Of a stretch of 64,000 nucleotides of DNA, positions 1 through 30,800 are shown piece after piece. Every line of letters begins with the position of its first letter. The first letter of the stretch is position 1. The notes under the pieces are model-generated. The model was not told where the DNA came from, searched no databases, and saw only the letters and a list, made by a program, of their open reading frames with translations. Where the stretch lies: NCBI RefSeq assembly GCF_021462225.1, contig NC_061796.1, positions 47,513,891 to 47,577,890 of the forward strand, read 5' to 3'. Source of the stretch: Girardinichthys multiradiatus. Lineage: Eukaryota > Chordata > Actinopteri > Cyprinodontiformes > Goodeidae. The position numbers and the translations under genes were made by a program.

Positions 1-373
1 GCAGCACACAGACCTCTTCATCACCTGCTCAGCAGCCTGCTGGTTTTTAAGGACCAAACTTCTGCCAGACTCTCATCATTCATTGGCTGTCGGGGTAATT
101 AAGCTCATGAGCTTTCATACAATTCCTTATTTGTTACCTGATCCCGTTTCTATGTCCTAGAATCCATTCCAGATTGTTCTCCAATGCTCTCCTCATGCAA
201 CATCTCCTCCAGTCTCATCTCCACCTGCTACTAACCGGCTAACCTTCTTCTCTCCTGTAGAACTGCGCGCCCAAGTCCTGGTTCCTGTGTCTCTGACTGA
301 GAATCCAAGTCCAGAAGGTCTTTTTCTTATTCTGCTTTTTACAACTGCTCCCAGTTAAGGTCAGAAAGTTCAC
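1..373. other. unassigned sequence at left edge
   Basis: No ORF, repeat or exon recognised. It should hold the 3' end of dcst2 or an intron leading to it. Confidence 0.5.
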
Positions 374-19576
<19,203 letters not shown>

Positions 19577-19794
19577 TTAAAAAGTGCAGCTGCTCTGGCG
19601 CTTTTCTTGTAAACATTTTTGTATCATAATTAATCCTTTAGGCTTTTAAAATATTTTACATACCTTAAAAAATATGTTTGACATTTAAACATCATTTATT
19701 AGTGTGAAAATTTGTACTTTTGCTATGCATTTAGCATTGTTACCAAATGTGTGAAAATATATTTAGTGACATGTTTAATTAATAAGGTCAAAAC

Positions 19795-19990
19795 ATATAC
19801 TAATCCTTGCCCTGCGATGGACCAGCGACCTGTCCAGGGTGTACCCTCCCTCCCGCCCATAGACTGCTGGAGATAGGCACCAGCTTCCCAGCGACCCACT
19901 ATGACAAGCGGTGAAAAATGAGTGAAAAATGAGATGCCAGGGGATGCCACAAGGGTCACTGTTGTACATTTACTTTGGCTATACTCTTTA
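19795..19990. repeat. fragment of a common teleost interspersed repeat
   Basis: 'ccctgcgatggaccagcgac' followed by 'ctgtccagggtgtaccctcc' and 'gataggcaccagc' (19808-19885) resembles a repeat segment found very widely in fish genomes, probably a non-LTR 3' region. Family not certain. Confidence 0.55.
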
Positions 19991-21009
19991 GTGTCCACAA
20001 AGACTAATTAGCCGGCCTCAAACCTAGCAAAATTGTTTAGATTTTGTACATCAATCATTTGTGAGCTAAATTTTTCATAATCCTCCATTTTTCACAAATA
20101 AAAGTTTAAAATTTAGTTGGAGAGCTGTCATCGTATTCATCCTCCAGTTCTTTATGGCCTCGAGGGTTTCAGTTTGTTCAGTGTTGTCCATGTCAAGTAC
20201 TTTTGGAAGAGTGACTCTAACCTCAAATGTTGTTTTTGGCACCAATCAGCTGCAGTCTGGCTGTCAGTCAACAGTTTGTTGAGGGTATTAATTAGTATGT
20301 AGATGCTGTTACCTGTTAATATTGTTAGAGTATTGCAAATTAGCCTGAATTTTATACTATCATATTTGCTTTACATAATCAAAGCTCTATCAATCCCATA
20401 TTATTGGATGAAGTTCGAGGACCATGTGATTACAAGAGAGTTGCACATTGGGCAATGCTAGTGACTCCTGAATGCTTGTCTGCCTTCCTTACAGAAGCAG
20501 GCCGCCACAAATTTATCTTAAAACAGATACAGAATTGTTAAAAAAGCATTGAATCCTCTACATAATAACATCCCATAAGAGACTTAAATAACATTCAATA
20601 AAATCATACCTTGATTGTTGTCAGAAAAATAAAATGCTTCTCTCAGGTGCTTTCTGAAAAAGGTGATCATTGTTTCCAAGTTGCTTTTTTCACAGAAGAT
20701 GCACTGAGCAGCAGCACAGACCAGAAATGAATCAACAGAATAACTCTACTCACATATAAATGTGAACTAAATATGTCAATACAACTAAATGAAAATGTAA
20801 ATATACAAACATTTGGCTTTCAGGTTTTAAAAACTGTAGCTATATTTATGTTCACAGACCAGTTAGTTTTTATCAACTTTCTGGGGCATAAAATCCACAA
20901 ATCAAACCTCCGCTTTTACAGTGATGGGAACAACATATGCAGTTTTCAGTTAAGCTATCTAACTTATTTGTAGTTGTTATTGGACAATAAATTCTTGACA
21001 TAGCCCTTT
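19991..21009. other. divergent dcst2-dcst1 intergenic sequence, no feature recognised
   Basis: AT-rich, with no convincing promoter motif, exon or repeat. The dcst2 promoter should lie near its left end. Confidence 0.4.
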
Positions 21010-22590
21010 ATATACTGCTAAAAAAAATAAAGGGAACTCTTAAACAACACAATTTAACTCCAAGTAAATCAAACTTCTGTGAAATCAAACTGTCCACTTA
21101 GGAAGCAACACTGATTGACAATTAATTTCACATCTTGTTGTTCAAATGAAAAAGACAACAGGATGAAATCTTTGGTGATTATCAAGACACTCAATAAAGG
21201 AGTGGTTCTGCAGGTGGGGACCACAGACCACTTCTCAGGACCGATGCTTTCTGGCTGATGTTTTGGTCACTTTTGAATGTTGGTGGTGCTTTCACACTCG
21301 TGGTAGCATGAGACGGACTCTACAACCCACACAAGTGGCTCAGGTAGTGCAGCTCATCCAGGATGGCACATCAATGTGAGCTGTGACAAGAAGGTTTGCT
21401 GTGTCTGTCAGCGTAGTGTCCAGAGCCTGGAGGTGCTACCAGGAGACAGGCCAGTACACCAGGAGATGTGGAGGAGGCCGTAGGAGGGCAACAACCCAGC
21501 AGCAGGACCGCTACCTCCAACTTTGTGCAAGGAGGAACAGGAGGAGCACTGCCAGAGCCCTGCAAAATGACCTCCAGCAGGCTACAAATGTGCATGTGTC
21601 TGCACAAACGGTTAGAAACCGACTCCATGAGGATGGTATGAGGGCCCGACGTCCACAAATGGGGGTTGTGCTCACAGCCCAACACCGTGCAGGACGCTTG
21701 GCATTAGCCAGAGAACACCAGGATTGGCAAATTCACCACTGGTGCCCTGTGATCTTCACAGATGAAAGCAGGTTCACACTGAGACATGTGACAGACGTGA
21801 CAGAGTCTGGAGACACCGTGGAGAGAGATCTGCTGCCTGCAACATCCTTCAGCATGACTGGTTTGGCAGTGGGTCAGTAATGGTGTGGGGTGGTATTTCT
21901 TTGGAGGGCCGCAATGCCCTCCATGAGCTCGCCAGAGGTAGCCTGACTGCCATTAGGTACCGAGATGAGATCCTCAGACCGCTTGTGAGACCATATGCTG
22001 GTGTGGTTGGTCCTGGGTTCCTCCTAATGCAGGACAATGCTAGACCTGATGTGGCTGGAGTGTGTCAGCAGTTCCTGCAAGATGAAGACATTAAAGCTAT
22101 GGACTGGCCCGCCCGTTCCCCAGACCTGAATCTGATTGAGCACATCTGGGACATCATGTCTCGCTCCATCCACCAACGTCACGTTGCTCCACAGACTGTC
22201 CAGGAGTTGGTGGATGCTTTAGTCCAGGTCTGAGAGGAGATCCCTTAGGAGACCATCTGCCGTCTCATCAGGAGCATCTCCAGACGTTGTAGGGAGGTCA
22301 TACAGACACATGGAGGCCACACACAATACTGAGCCTCATTTTGACTTGTTTTTAGGACATTACATCAAAGTTGGATCAGCCTCTAGTGTGTTTTTCCACT
22401 TTAATTTTGTGTGTGACTCCAAATCCAGGCCTCCATTAGTTAATAAATTTTATTTCCATTGATGATTTTTGTCTCATTTTGTTGTCAGCACATTCAACTT
22501 TGTACAGAACAAAGTATTCAATGAGAATATTTCATTCATTCAGATCTAGGATGTTATTTGAGTGTTCCCTTTATTTTTTGGAGCATTGTA
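21010..22590 (+). mobile_element. Tc1-type transposon, full length but defective
   Basis: Terminal repeats: the left end at 21011-21037 (tactgctaaaaaaaataaag, then ggaac) and the inverted right end at about 22565-22590 share the aaaaaataaagggaac core. TA dinucleotides lie at both ends. The transposase gene inside is inactive. Confidence 0.85.
21308..22332 (+). pseudogene. Tc1 transposase pseudogene (DD34E type)
   Basis: Reads from ATG 21308 ([20 protein letters not shown]) with an early in-frame TGA at the 'TSM*AVTRRF' point. It continues through the HTH and a GRRRAT-like stretch to FTDESRF (first catalytic Asp). A frameshift near 21780 moves the reading to the [15 protein letters not shown] frame. 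MQDNARP and SPDLNLIEHIW then give the second Asp and the Glu with 34 residues between. Two late stops (ALVQV*EEIP*) follow. At least four lesions. Confidence 0.85.
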
Positions 22591-23426
22591 TATTACATTT
22601 TGTGTCTATTACAACTTTTTCTTACCTTCCTTGTGTAAACAAGCATCATACCGCATAGTAAGCTTTTCACTGAAACTTTAAACAGGGTTCAGCATTCAAA
22701 CACATATCTGGCAACCATTTCAAATTGTTCCCACCAGCATATCCAGAAATAAAACCTTAACTCGTTTGCCAAATAAATGTACTTTATTCTGTCAGTCAAA
22801 AAACGTCTTTTATCTGTTTCTGTGTTTTGCAGTTGCGCTCGCACACCTTAATTTACAGACACCCTACACACTGGCATGGGGGCCGTTGTCTAGGGTGCAT
22901 CATGTGTTCCTAGTACACTATTAACTGCAGCAACTCTTTGTAGCCTAGACCAAAAATGACATACATAAAGTGATACTACCATAAGTTCGTATCTTACTGT
23001 TAATTAATCCTTTCATGAAATATGGGGTTATGTTGTATTTCGCGAACTGATCTAAAACGAATCATCAAGAGTAGCTGTTTCATCATCAACATGCTGCTCC
23101 CGTTTGTAAAAACAAAACAAAACAAATACCTTGTTTCCCTGGTTACGCATCACAACAGTTAGTCCAAATATATGGAAATATATGAAAAAAACGTCCATCT
23201 AAAACCAGAGATTAATCCTCCAAAAAAACAATGTTTTAGCCAGAAAATGAGGGATAAAAGCTTTTAAGAAGATTAAATCAATCAATTAAAGGAACAGAGA
23301 TACCCTAACAAGCTGCCAAGTGTGGCAGACAGATAGCTAGGATAAAGCAAACAGTCAGCGGCTAAATATTAGCTGTATGCTAGTTTCAAGAGTCCTTTAT
23401 CTGTGTGATTGCCAAAATCGTAAGCA
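22591..23426. other. intergenic sequence between Tc1 element and 56-bp minisatellite
   Basis: No gene or known repeat recognised. Partial relics of the 56-bp unit (ttagctgtatgctagt) appear from about 23368. Confidence 0.45.
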
Positions 23427-24499
23427 TTAGCTTTATGCTAGCTACCTGTTCAGGTGCTCTCTGACTGCCGAGATGCTAACTTTTAGCTTTATGCTAGCTA
23501 CCTGTTCAGGTGCTCTCTGACTGCCGAGATGCTAACTTTTAGCTTTATGCTAGCTACCTGTTCAGGTGCTCTGACTGCCGAGATGCTAACTTTTAGCTTT
23601 ATGCTAGCTACCTGTTCAGGTGCTCTCTGACTGCCGAGATGCTAACTTTTAGCTTTATGCTAGCTACCTGTTCAGGTGCTCTCTGACTACCGAGATGCTA
23701 ATTTTTAGCTTTATGCTAGCTACCTGTTCAGGTGCTCTCTGACTACCGAGATGCTAACTTTTAGCTTTATGCTAGCTACCTGTTCAGGTGCTCTCTGACT
23801 ACCGAGATGCTAACTTTTAGCTTTATGCTAGCTACCTGTTCAGGTGTTTTCTGACTGCCGAGATGCTAACTTTTAGCTTTATGCTAGCTACCTGTTCAGG
23901 TGCTCTCTGACTGCCGGGATGCTAACTTTTAGCTTTATGCTAGCTACCTGTTCAGGTGCTCTTTGACTGCCGAGATGCTAACTTTTTGCTTTATGCTAGC
24001 TACCTGTTCAGGTGTTCTCTGACTACCGAGATGCTAACTTTTAGCTTTATGCTAGCTACCTGTTCAGGTGCTCTCTGACTACCGAGATGCTAACTTTTAG
24101 CTTTATGCTAGCTACCTGTTCAAGTGCTCTCTGACTGCCGAGATGCTAACTTTTAGCTTTATGCTAGCTACCTGTTCAGGTGCTCTCTGACTGCCGAGAT
24201 GCTAACTTTTAGCTTTATGCTAGCTACCTGTTCAGGTGCTCTCTGACTGCCGAGATGCTAACTTTTAGCTTTATGCTAGCTACCTGTTCAGGTGCTCTCT
24301 GACTGCCGAGATGCTAACTTTTAGCTTTATGCTAGCTACCTGTTCAGGTGCTCTCTGACTGCCGAGATGCTAACTTTTAGCTTTATGCTAGCTACCTGTT
24401 CAGGTGCTCTCTGACTACCGAGATGCTAACTTTTAGCTTTATGCTAGCTACCTGTTCAGGTGCTTTCTGACTACCGAGATGCTAGCTACCTGTTTAGAT
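23427..24499. repeat. 56-bp minisatellite, about 19 copies
   Basis: The unit contains 'taacttttagctttatgcta', 'gctacctgttcaggtgctct' and 'ctgactgccgagatgc'. Variants are mainly gactgccg versus gactaccg; one unit near 23565 lacks a CT. It ends only about 120 bp before the first recognised dcst1 coding frame, so it sits in the presumed dcst1 promoter or 5' region. Confidence 0.97.
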
Positions 24500-24616
24500 G
24501 TCCTCTCAGTTTTTGTGTGGATCTGCTCCTCGACACCTGGACCGTGAGGTCACTCTTCAGCAGGCGTTGTTTGTCCTCCTCTTGTCCCATCTTTAGATTT
24601 TGGACTCTCTCACTCT

Positions 24617-24872
24617 TTGACTCCAACTGACACTGGTTACCATGGAGATCAGAGAAACTTCCGGAAGCCCAACAGTTTGTCAGAACTTCTAAATGATGAA
24701 GCACCCTCAACCGCAGAGCCCTTCAGTTCTTTTCTGACCGAAAACCTGCTCAGCAGACTCCTCCAGATGTTTGTGCTTCTTCCAGCTGTGCGCAGACTCT
24801 CCAGGCTTTTAGCTGATAGCCCGGCGGCTCTCCTGGTCGTCAGAAGCCTGTTAGGCGCAGTGAGCGGCGCAG
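24617..24872 (+). CDS. dcst1: dcst1 exon 1 (5' end uncertain)
   Basis: The frame is open from 24617, but the codon there is TTG. The first in-frame ATG is 24767 ([19 protein letters not shown]). The ATG with a good Kozak context at 24641 is out of frame and stops quickly. Either the protein starts at 24767, or an upstream exon splices in (a possible acceptor lies near 24750). Ends in phase 1 at GTAAAC. Confidence 0.65.
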
Positions 24873-27800
24873 GTAAACGTTCATCACCTGTTCATCATCG
24901 GGTCAACTGCAGCCCGCCACTTACAACAGAATCTGCCTGGAAAAACACAACGATTTGAACTTTTCTTCAGTCACAGGGTTTTCTGTGATTTGGATCTACA
25001 CATGTATTACTAAATAATAAAGAGAATGTCCCGATGAATAATTCGGCTAACATAATACTAATGATGCCTCAACATTGGGGCAAAGCTGGTAACTTTCCAG
25101 TTCCACTTGGAGATGATGGAGATAATAGCAAAATACATTTTTATTTAATGCTGGTACAACTTATTAGCTTCACAAGCCTTTGATTCTAATGAAAATGTCT
25201 GTTGGTTGTAGTATTTTCATTTATTATAATTGCTGCTAAACTGCTCTTAGGATTAATAAAGCCTAATTTAAAGATTTTTTTAAAGTTTTAATTTACACTG
25301 TTTTGTATTTATTTACCATTGACTTGAATGCAGTGGTGGTTGTTGGATGCTGCTGCTCAAAGTGTCTGCTTGTTGGGGCACCTCTGCTACTTTCATTCAT
25401 TGATTTGATTTTTGTGAAAACCTTTCCTCCCAATTTCTGGCTGAAACATTGATCTTTTGCCTGATTAATCCCTCTGGGTTAGGATGCTGTGCAGTTAAAG
25501 GGAGTTTGTCTGATAAGTTTATTTTACTTCTAATACATTTTGGACAGTTGTCATGATGCGTAACCATAGCAACAGTGTTTTTTTATTGTTTTTTTTTTTT
25601 GTTTTGTTACAACCATGAGCAGCTAAATAACATCTCAACAGCTCAAATAATACCTGAACTATGCCTCCAAATCCCAGATGAGGCATAAGAGGATCCTAGT
25701 GAATGCAGAGCGGGAGCAAAGAGGAGACAGAGAATAAGGAAGTTCAAACCATTTCTTTCACTGATCATAATGGGCAACTTGAGATCTTTGGCAAACAAAT
25801 TAGATGAACTTCAAGCACTAAGAAGGACCCAGCTTGTGAATCAGGAATGCAGTATTTTAGTGAGATGTGGCTGCAGGATCGAATGGCGGACTCCAATGTC
25901 TCTCTGCTCAGCTTTCCACATAATGTAGGAGAGCCACATAAAAAATACCTATATTAGTAAATACAAAAATATGGAAATATAAGCAATGAAAATAAAATGT
26001 TATTGTTTTTCTTAGTTAAACATCTAAAGAGAAAAGGACAAAGAGAAATCAATTTCTTTAATATAAAGACAATACACTGATTTTACATTTCATAAAGATA
26101 GATATTTTTTAAGCTAAATATGTACTAAAAATAACCTTTTACTTGTTTTCTGTCCTTTAGTGTTGTTCCTGGGAATTGTCCACAACTTCCCTCTGACCTT
26201 TGACCTGAAGCTGGCAGTAGGATTTGTATTCGTGGGTGAGGAGACATTAGACTCATATTCCTCCTATCAACCACATCATCATCAGCTGAACACAGGGGTG
26301 TGTGCGTGTGTGTTTTAGGCGTGTGTGTCGCAGGTGGAGCCCTGTCCTCGTCCTTCAGGTGTACCGTCTTCCTCACATTACCCAGCATCCTCGGCTCACG
26401 TGGCCGTGCCTACCTGATGGTACTGATTTTGACGGTTCTGTACAAAGGTGAAAACACACACACTGCAAAGTGTTATTAAACAGCATCATTTTCTCCTCTG
26501 ACGTGCAGAAGTCTTGATTCACTCCTCATTTCTGTCCACTTTCCTCCCAGGCTGCCATGCTCTCATGCATAATTTTAAAGTGGTCTGGATCAATGTTCTC
26601 TGGGCGTTGAAAGTTAGATTTTATCAGAACAAGTTCTTTCATGTTCTGACACGACCAGCAAACAGATCAAATCACAGTTAGCAGGTGTAACACAGCAAAA
26701 TTCACAGAAATTTAAAACCTTTATCATACCTGCAACCGTTTCTCCGTCTTGTTACTATAATACTGTTAAATATTTTGCCAAAGACATGGAGACACCTTCA
26801 AAGACACAAAAGGTGTGAAGCAAGCTGCGCAAACTTGTTCTAAACCACTAGATGTCACTGTGCAGCAGTGACTTTTCATCGTGCATGGACATAAAGTGTC
26901 TGTGAGCTGACTCTTTGAATCATGTTGTGTCCCATCTTGCTGTTACAGGTCCGATATCAAACATCGAGCGAAATGCCGAGTCAGCGGCTCTGTCTCTGAG
27001 CTGTAATCTGGACCTGCAGGTTCACCACAGCAGGATGCTTTGGAGGCACGCCATCAGACCATTTGTTCTGGTCACACAGGAGCTGATGGTGAGAGATGGG
27101 GGAGGGCAGACACTGCTGCAGCTTAATGATGGCAGCGATTTAAAAATAAACGTCACTATTGGAAGATTTTCCAGACATTTACTCAACATAAGGAAACATT
27201 TATCATAGTGTTCAGCTTCACTGTTACCACAGGACTTAAGAGCGAAGTATCAGCAGGCAGCTGCTGATTGAGTGTGTTGTTAATTGATCATTATGAGTGT
27301 GATCTCCTTTATACATCCAGGAGTCTACAGTTTGCTGCTATGGAGCATACAGGTGTGTTAACACAATGCCAAGATGGACAGACTTCAGCAATAACCTGTT
27401 GCTGTTCATCAACCTGAGAAGGATTATACGGTCATTTCCAAACTATCTGAATCATTCTACAGAGAAGATTGTTCCCAAGTGGAAAACATCTCAGACAGCT
27501 GCCAATCTTCCCAGGAGTGGATGTTCCAGTAGATTTAGCCCAAGGTCAGAGCGTGAAGCTCAGAGAAATGATGAAAAATAAGATGGCACCACATCTTAGG
27601 TTTGCAATGCTGCGTCTGATTGAAGAACAAGACTTCTGGAACAATGTTCGCTGGACAGATGAGAATTAGATGTGGTTTGCCATGATGCATGGCACCTTGT
27701 GGGGAGAAAACCAAAAACAGCAGATCAGCACAAATAGACCAACTGTCAAGCACGGTGGGGGATGGATGATAATATGGCCTGTTTGACAACCACAGAACCT

Positions 27801-30800
27801 GGGTACCTTGTAGCCAATGAATAGACCATGAACTCTTCTCAATATCAAATTATTCCAGAGTCAAATGTGAGTCATAATAATGTCATAATATGGCGGGGGC
27901 GCAGAGGTGAAACGTATGACCCATATTCAGAGGCTTCGGTCCTCAACGCAGCCGTCGCGGATTTGACTCCTGGCCCAGGCGACTGTTAATCCATGTCTTC
28001 CCCTTCTCTCCACCACTTTCCTGTCAGTTTACTGTCAAAAAATTAGAAAAATATAGGCCACTAGTGGCACAAAAAAGAAAATGATTCCATCAAAAAGTCT
28101 CTGATAGGAAGATAATACAAGAACCCGTGTTCAAGAAAGGTTTTTGCTTAAATATTTTTAAAAATAGCATGTTGAGGATAATTTACTCTCGTCTTAAAAT
28201 GTAATGTAAAAATCTTCATAACTATTTACCTTAAAGATTATAGAGTTGAAAGGCCTCCCTGCGATCACACTTATCTTTAGCTTTTACTTGGACTTAATTG
28301 TAGGACACAATGCAGATAAATTCAGTTTAAAATGACAGTTAAATGATCTTTGAGTCATTGAAAGGTGTATGAATTGGTACCGAAACAGTTCTGCTGCACA
28401 TATTTATTGGCTTTAGATTCCAGTGAGAGAGAACATGAGTGTTTTCTCCTCCAGAGGTGAATCCAGTCTTGATGAAAGTCTAAAATGTATTGCATTTCGC
28501 TCACATTTTAGACTTTCTTTTCATATGTTAGCAAACGTTAGCTTTGTGGTGTTGAGCTAATATTCTGTCTGCTGAAGTTGATAAACTGTGTGTTGAGGTT
28601 TAATTAGTTTTCAGTTTGGGTCAGAAGAGGACGTGTTAATTACTGCTAATATCTGACACACATTTTACAATCAAAAGTTGTCTGCATCTCACAGCTGCGC
28701 ACTGGTTCTGCTCTGTCGCTGTAACAGGTCTTCTGTGTTTGCTTCTCAGGATGATAAAGCTGAGTTTGAGTCCGAGTCCCTGAACATCAGCAAGAACTTC
28801 CAGAACATCAGAGATGAAGTCCTCCTACAGTACGGATATGACCCGTTCCAACCAAAACCGGACGGCAGAGGAAACAGCACACAGGAGCAGTTTACCGCCA
28901 AAACCAAGATGCAGTGTGACGGTGAGTCCGACCTGCTGATGGACGCTGGGAAAAAGCTTCAGACCCAAAATCATGTTCCTCCTCTTTTAAGGTCTGAAAC
29001 AGAACGAGGTTCTCTGCACCGTTACAGATGATTTATTTGTAGTTTTATCCGTTTTTATAGCGACACCTTTCAGCTGTGGTCACAGAGGGCTGGAGCAGTG
29101 TTGCCAGGTGTACGATAATTATCGTATTTGTACGATAATTTTGCTCTCTGTACGATGTGCGATCAATATTCCTAAAAAAGGCCAAATGTACGATAATTTG
29201 ACCATTCCGTGAATGTGTGGTTGTAATCAGTCATCATCAACCTATCGCCAAAGTCTGTCGGAGTTTTTTTGTGAACCCTGAAGGCATCTGTGTCCGGATT
29301 CGGAAACAAATGCTGGAAATTCCAGCCAATCGTGCTTTTCTAAATGTGACCTACGTGTGACGTGATGCGTTGGCCTCAGAACAACGGCCATGATTGGCTG
29401 TGCCCGCCCATGATTGAGGAAAAGAAAAAAGAAAAGAAGAAGAAGCAGAGTCTGACACTGTGGGGCTGCAGATGTTGATAAATCCATTCCGTTCTGACGC
29501 CTCAAAGCTGCGAGTTTCTGTTAGACGCTATTCAACACATCAACAGACTTGTTATTTTGGTTATGACGAGTGTACGATAATTTCCATCAAAATACGATAA
29601 TTTTATGTCTCTAGTACGATAATCCTACATTTCTCACCTGGCAACACTGGGCTGGAGTGGCAGAGAAGATGTTGAAACCAGGGTGAGATGGAGGAAGATG
29701 ATCTGCTGTGGTGCCCCCTGTAGGAAACAACCAGAAAAGAAAGTGTTTCATAATAATGACTAGATATGTCTTAAGACTCTTTTAGGGTTTTTCTTCCACT
29801 CTCATAGATTTATAGATTAAGCTCAGTGCTGTGTAAAAGTTTTAAACCAATGGTCATTTCTTCATGCTTTCCTTTCTGGGCAAATTTGACTCTTTTGAAT
29901 ATTTGGCTCTCCAGGTAAAGAGCCCGGTCCAAACAATGTTCTTGAATATTTACAGGCCTCCTAAGTCCAAAACAAACTTTATCAGTGATTTTAATGAGCT
30001 TCTATCTGTGATATGTGTTGATTATGACTGTTTAATTATTGTGGGAGACTTCAACATTCACATGGACAATCCTGAAGACAGAAGTCCAATAGATTTATGT
30101 GACACTCTTAGAAATGTTGGTTTAACTCAACATGTTAAACAGTAAACGCACAAACAGGGACATATTTTGGACTTGATCATCACTAAGGGTCTAAACATTT
30201 CCAAGGTGTCTGTAACTGATGTTGCTCTATCTGACAACTTTTCTGTTATTTTTGAAAGCATCATCTGCAATGACTCAGTTTGCCAAAGAGACATGATAAG
30301 AAAATGCATCTTTAAGGACGGTGCTGCTGAAACCTTTAACCAGATTTACTCTTCTACCTCCACTTTGCCCTGTAACACTGTAGATGAGCTGGTAGAAAAC
30401 TTTCATTATAAAATCTCAGACATCATTGATTCAATTGCTCCAATCAAATTAAAAGTCGTTTCTGGGAAGAAAATGTCTCCATGGAGAAGTGCTCCACCAG
30501 TCAGAAGTGAAAGAAAGGAGTGTCGAAAAGCTGAATGCAGGTGGAGAAAGACTGGACTCCAGGTTCACTATATTATCTATAAAGAGAGACTATACAGATA
30601 TAACCTACAACTGAAAAATGCAAGAGAATCTTTATTTTCTGAGATCATCAGTAAAAACATTAACAATACTGGTCCATTATTTGCCACGGTTGACAGGTTA
30701 ACAAACCCTCCTGTAACTGTAGCATCTGAACTCCACTCTACCAGGACCTGCAATTAATTTGTTAACTTCTCCACTGAAAAAACCCAAAAGATCAGAGAGG

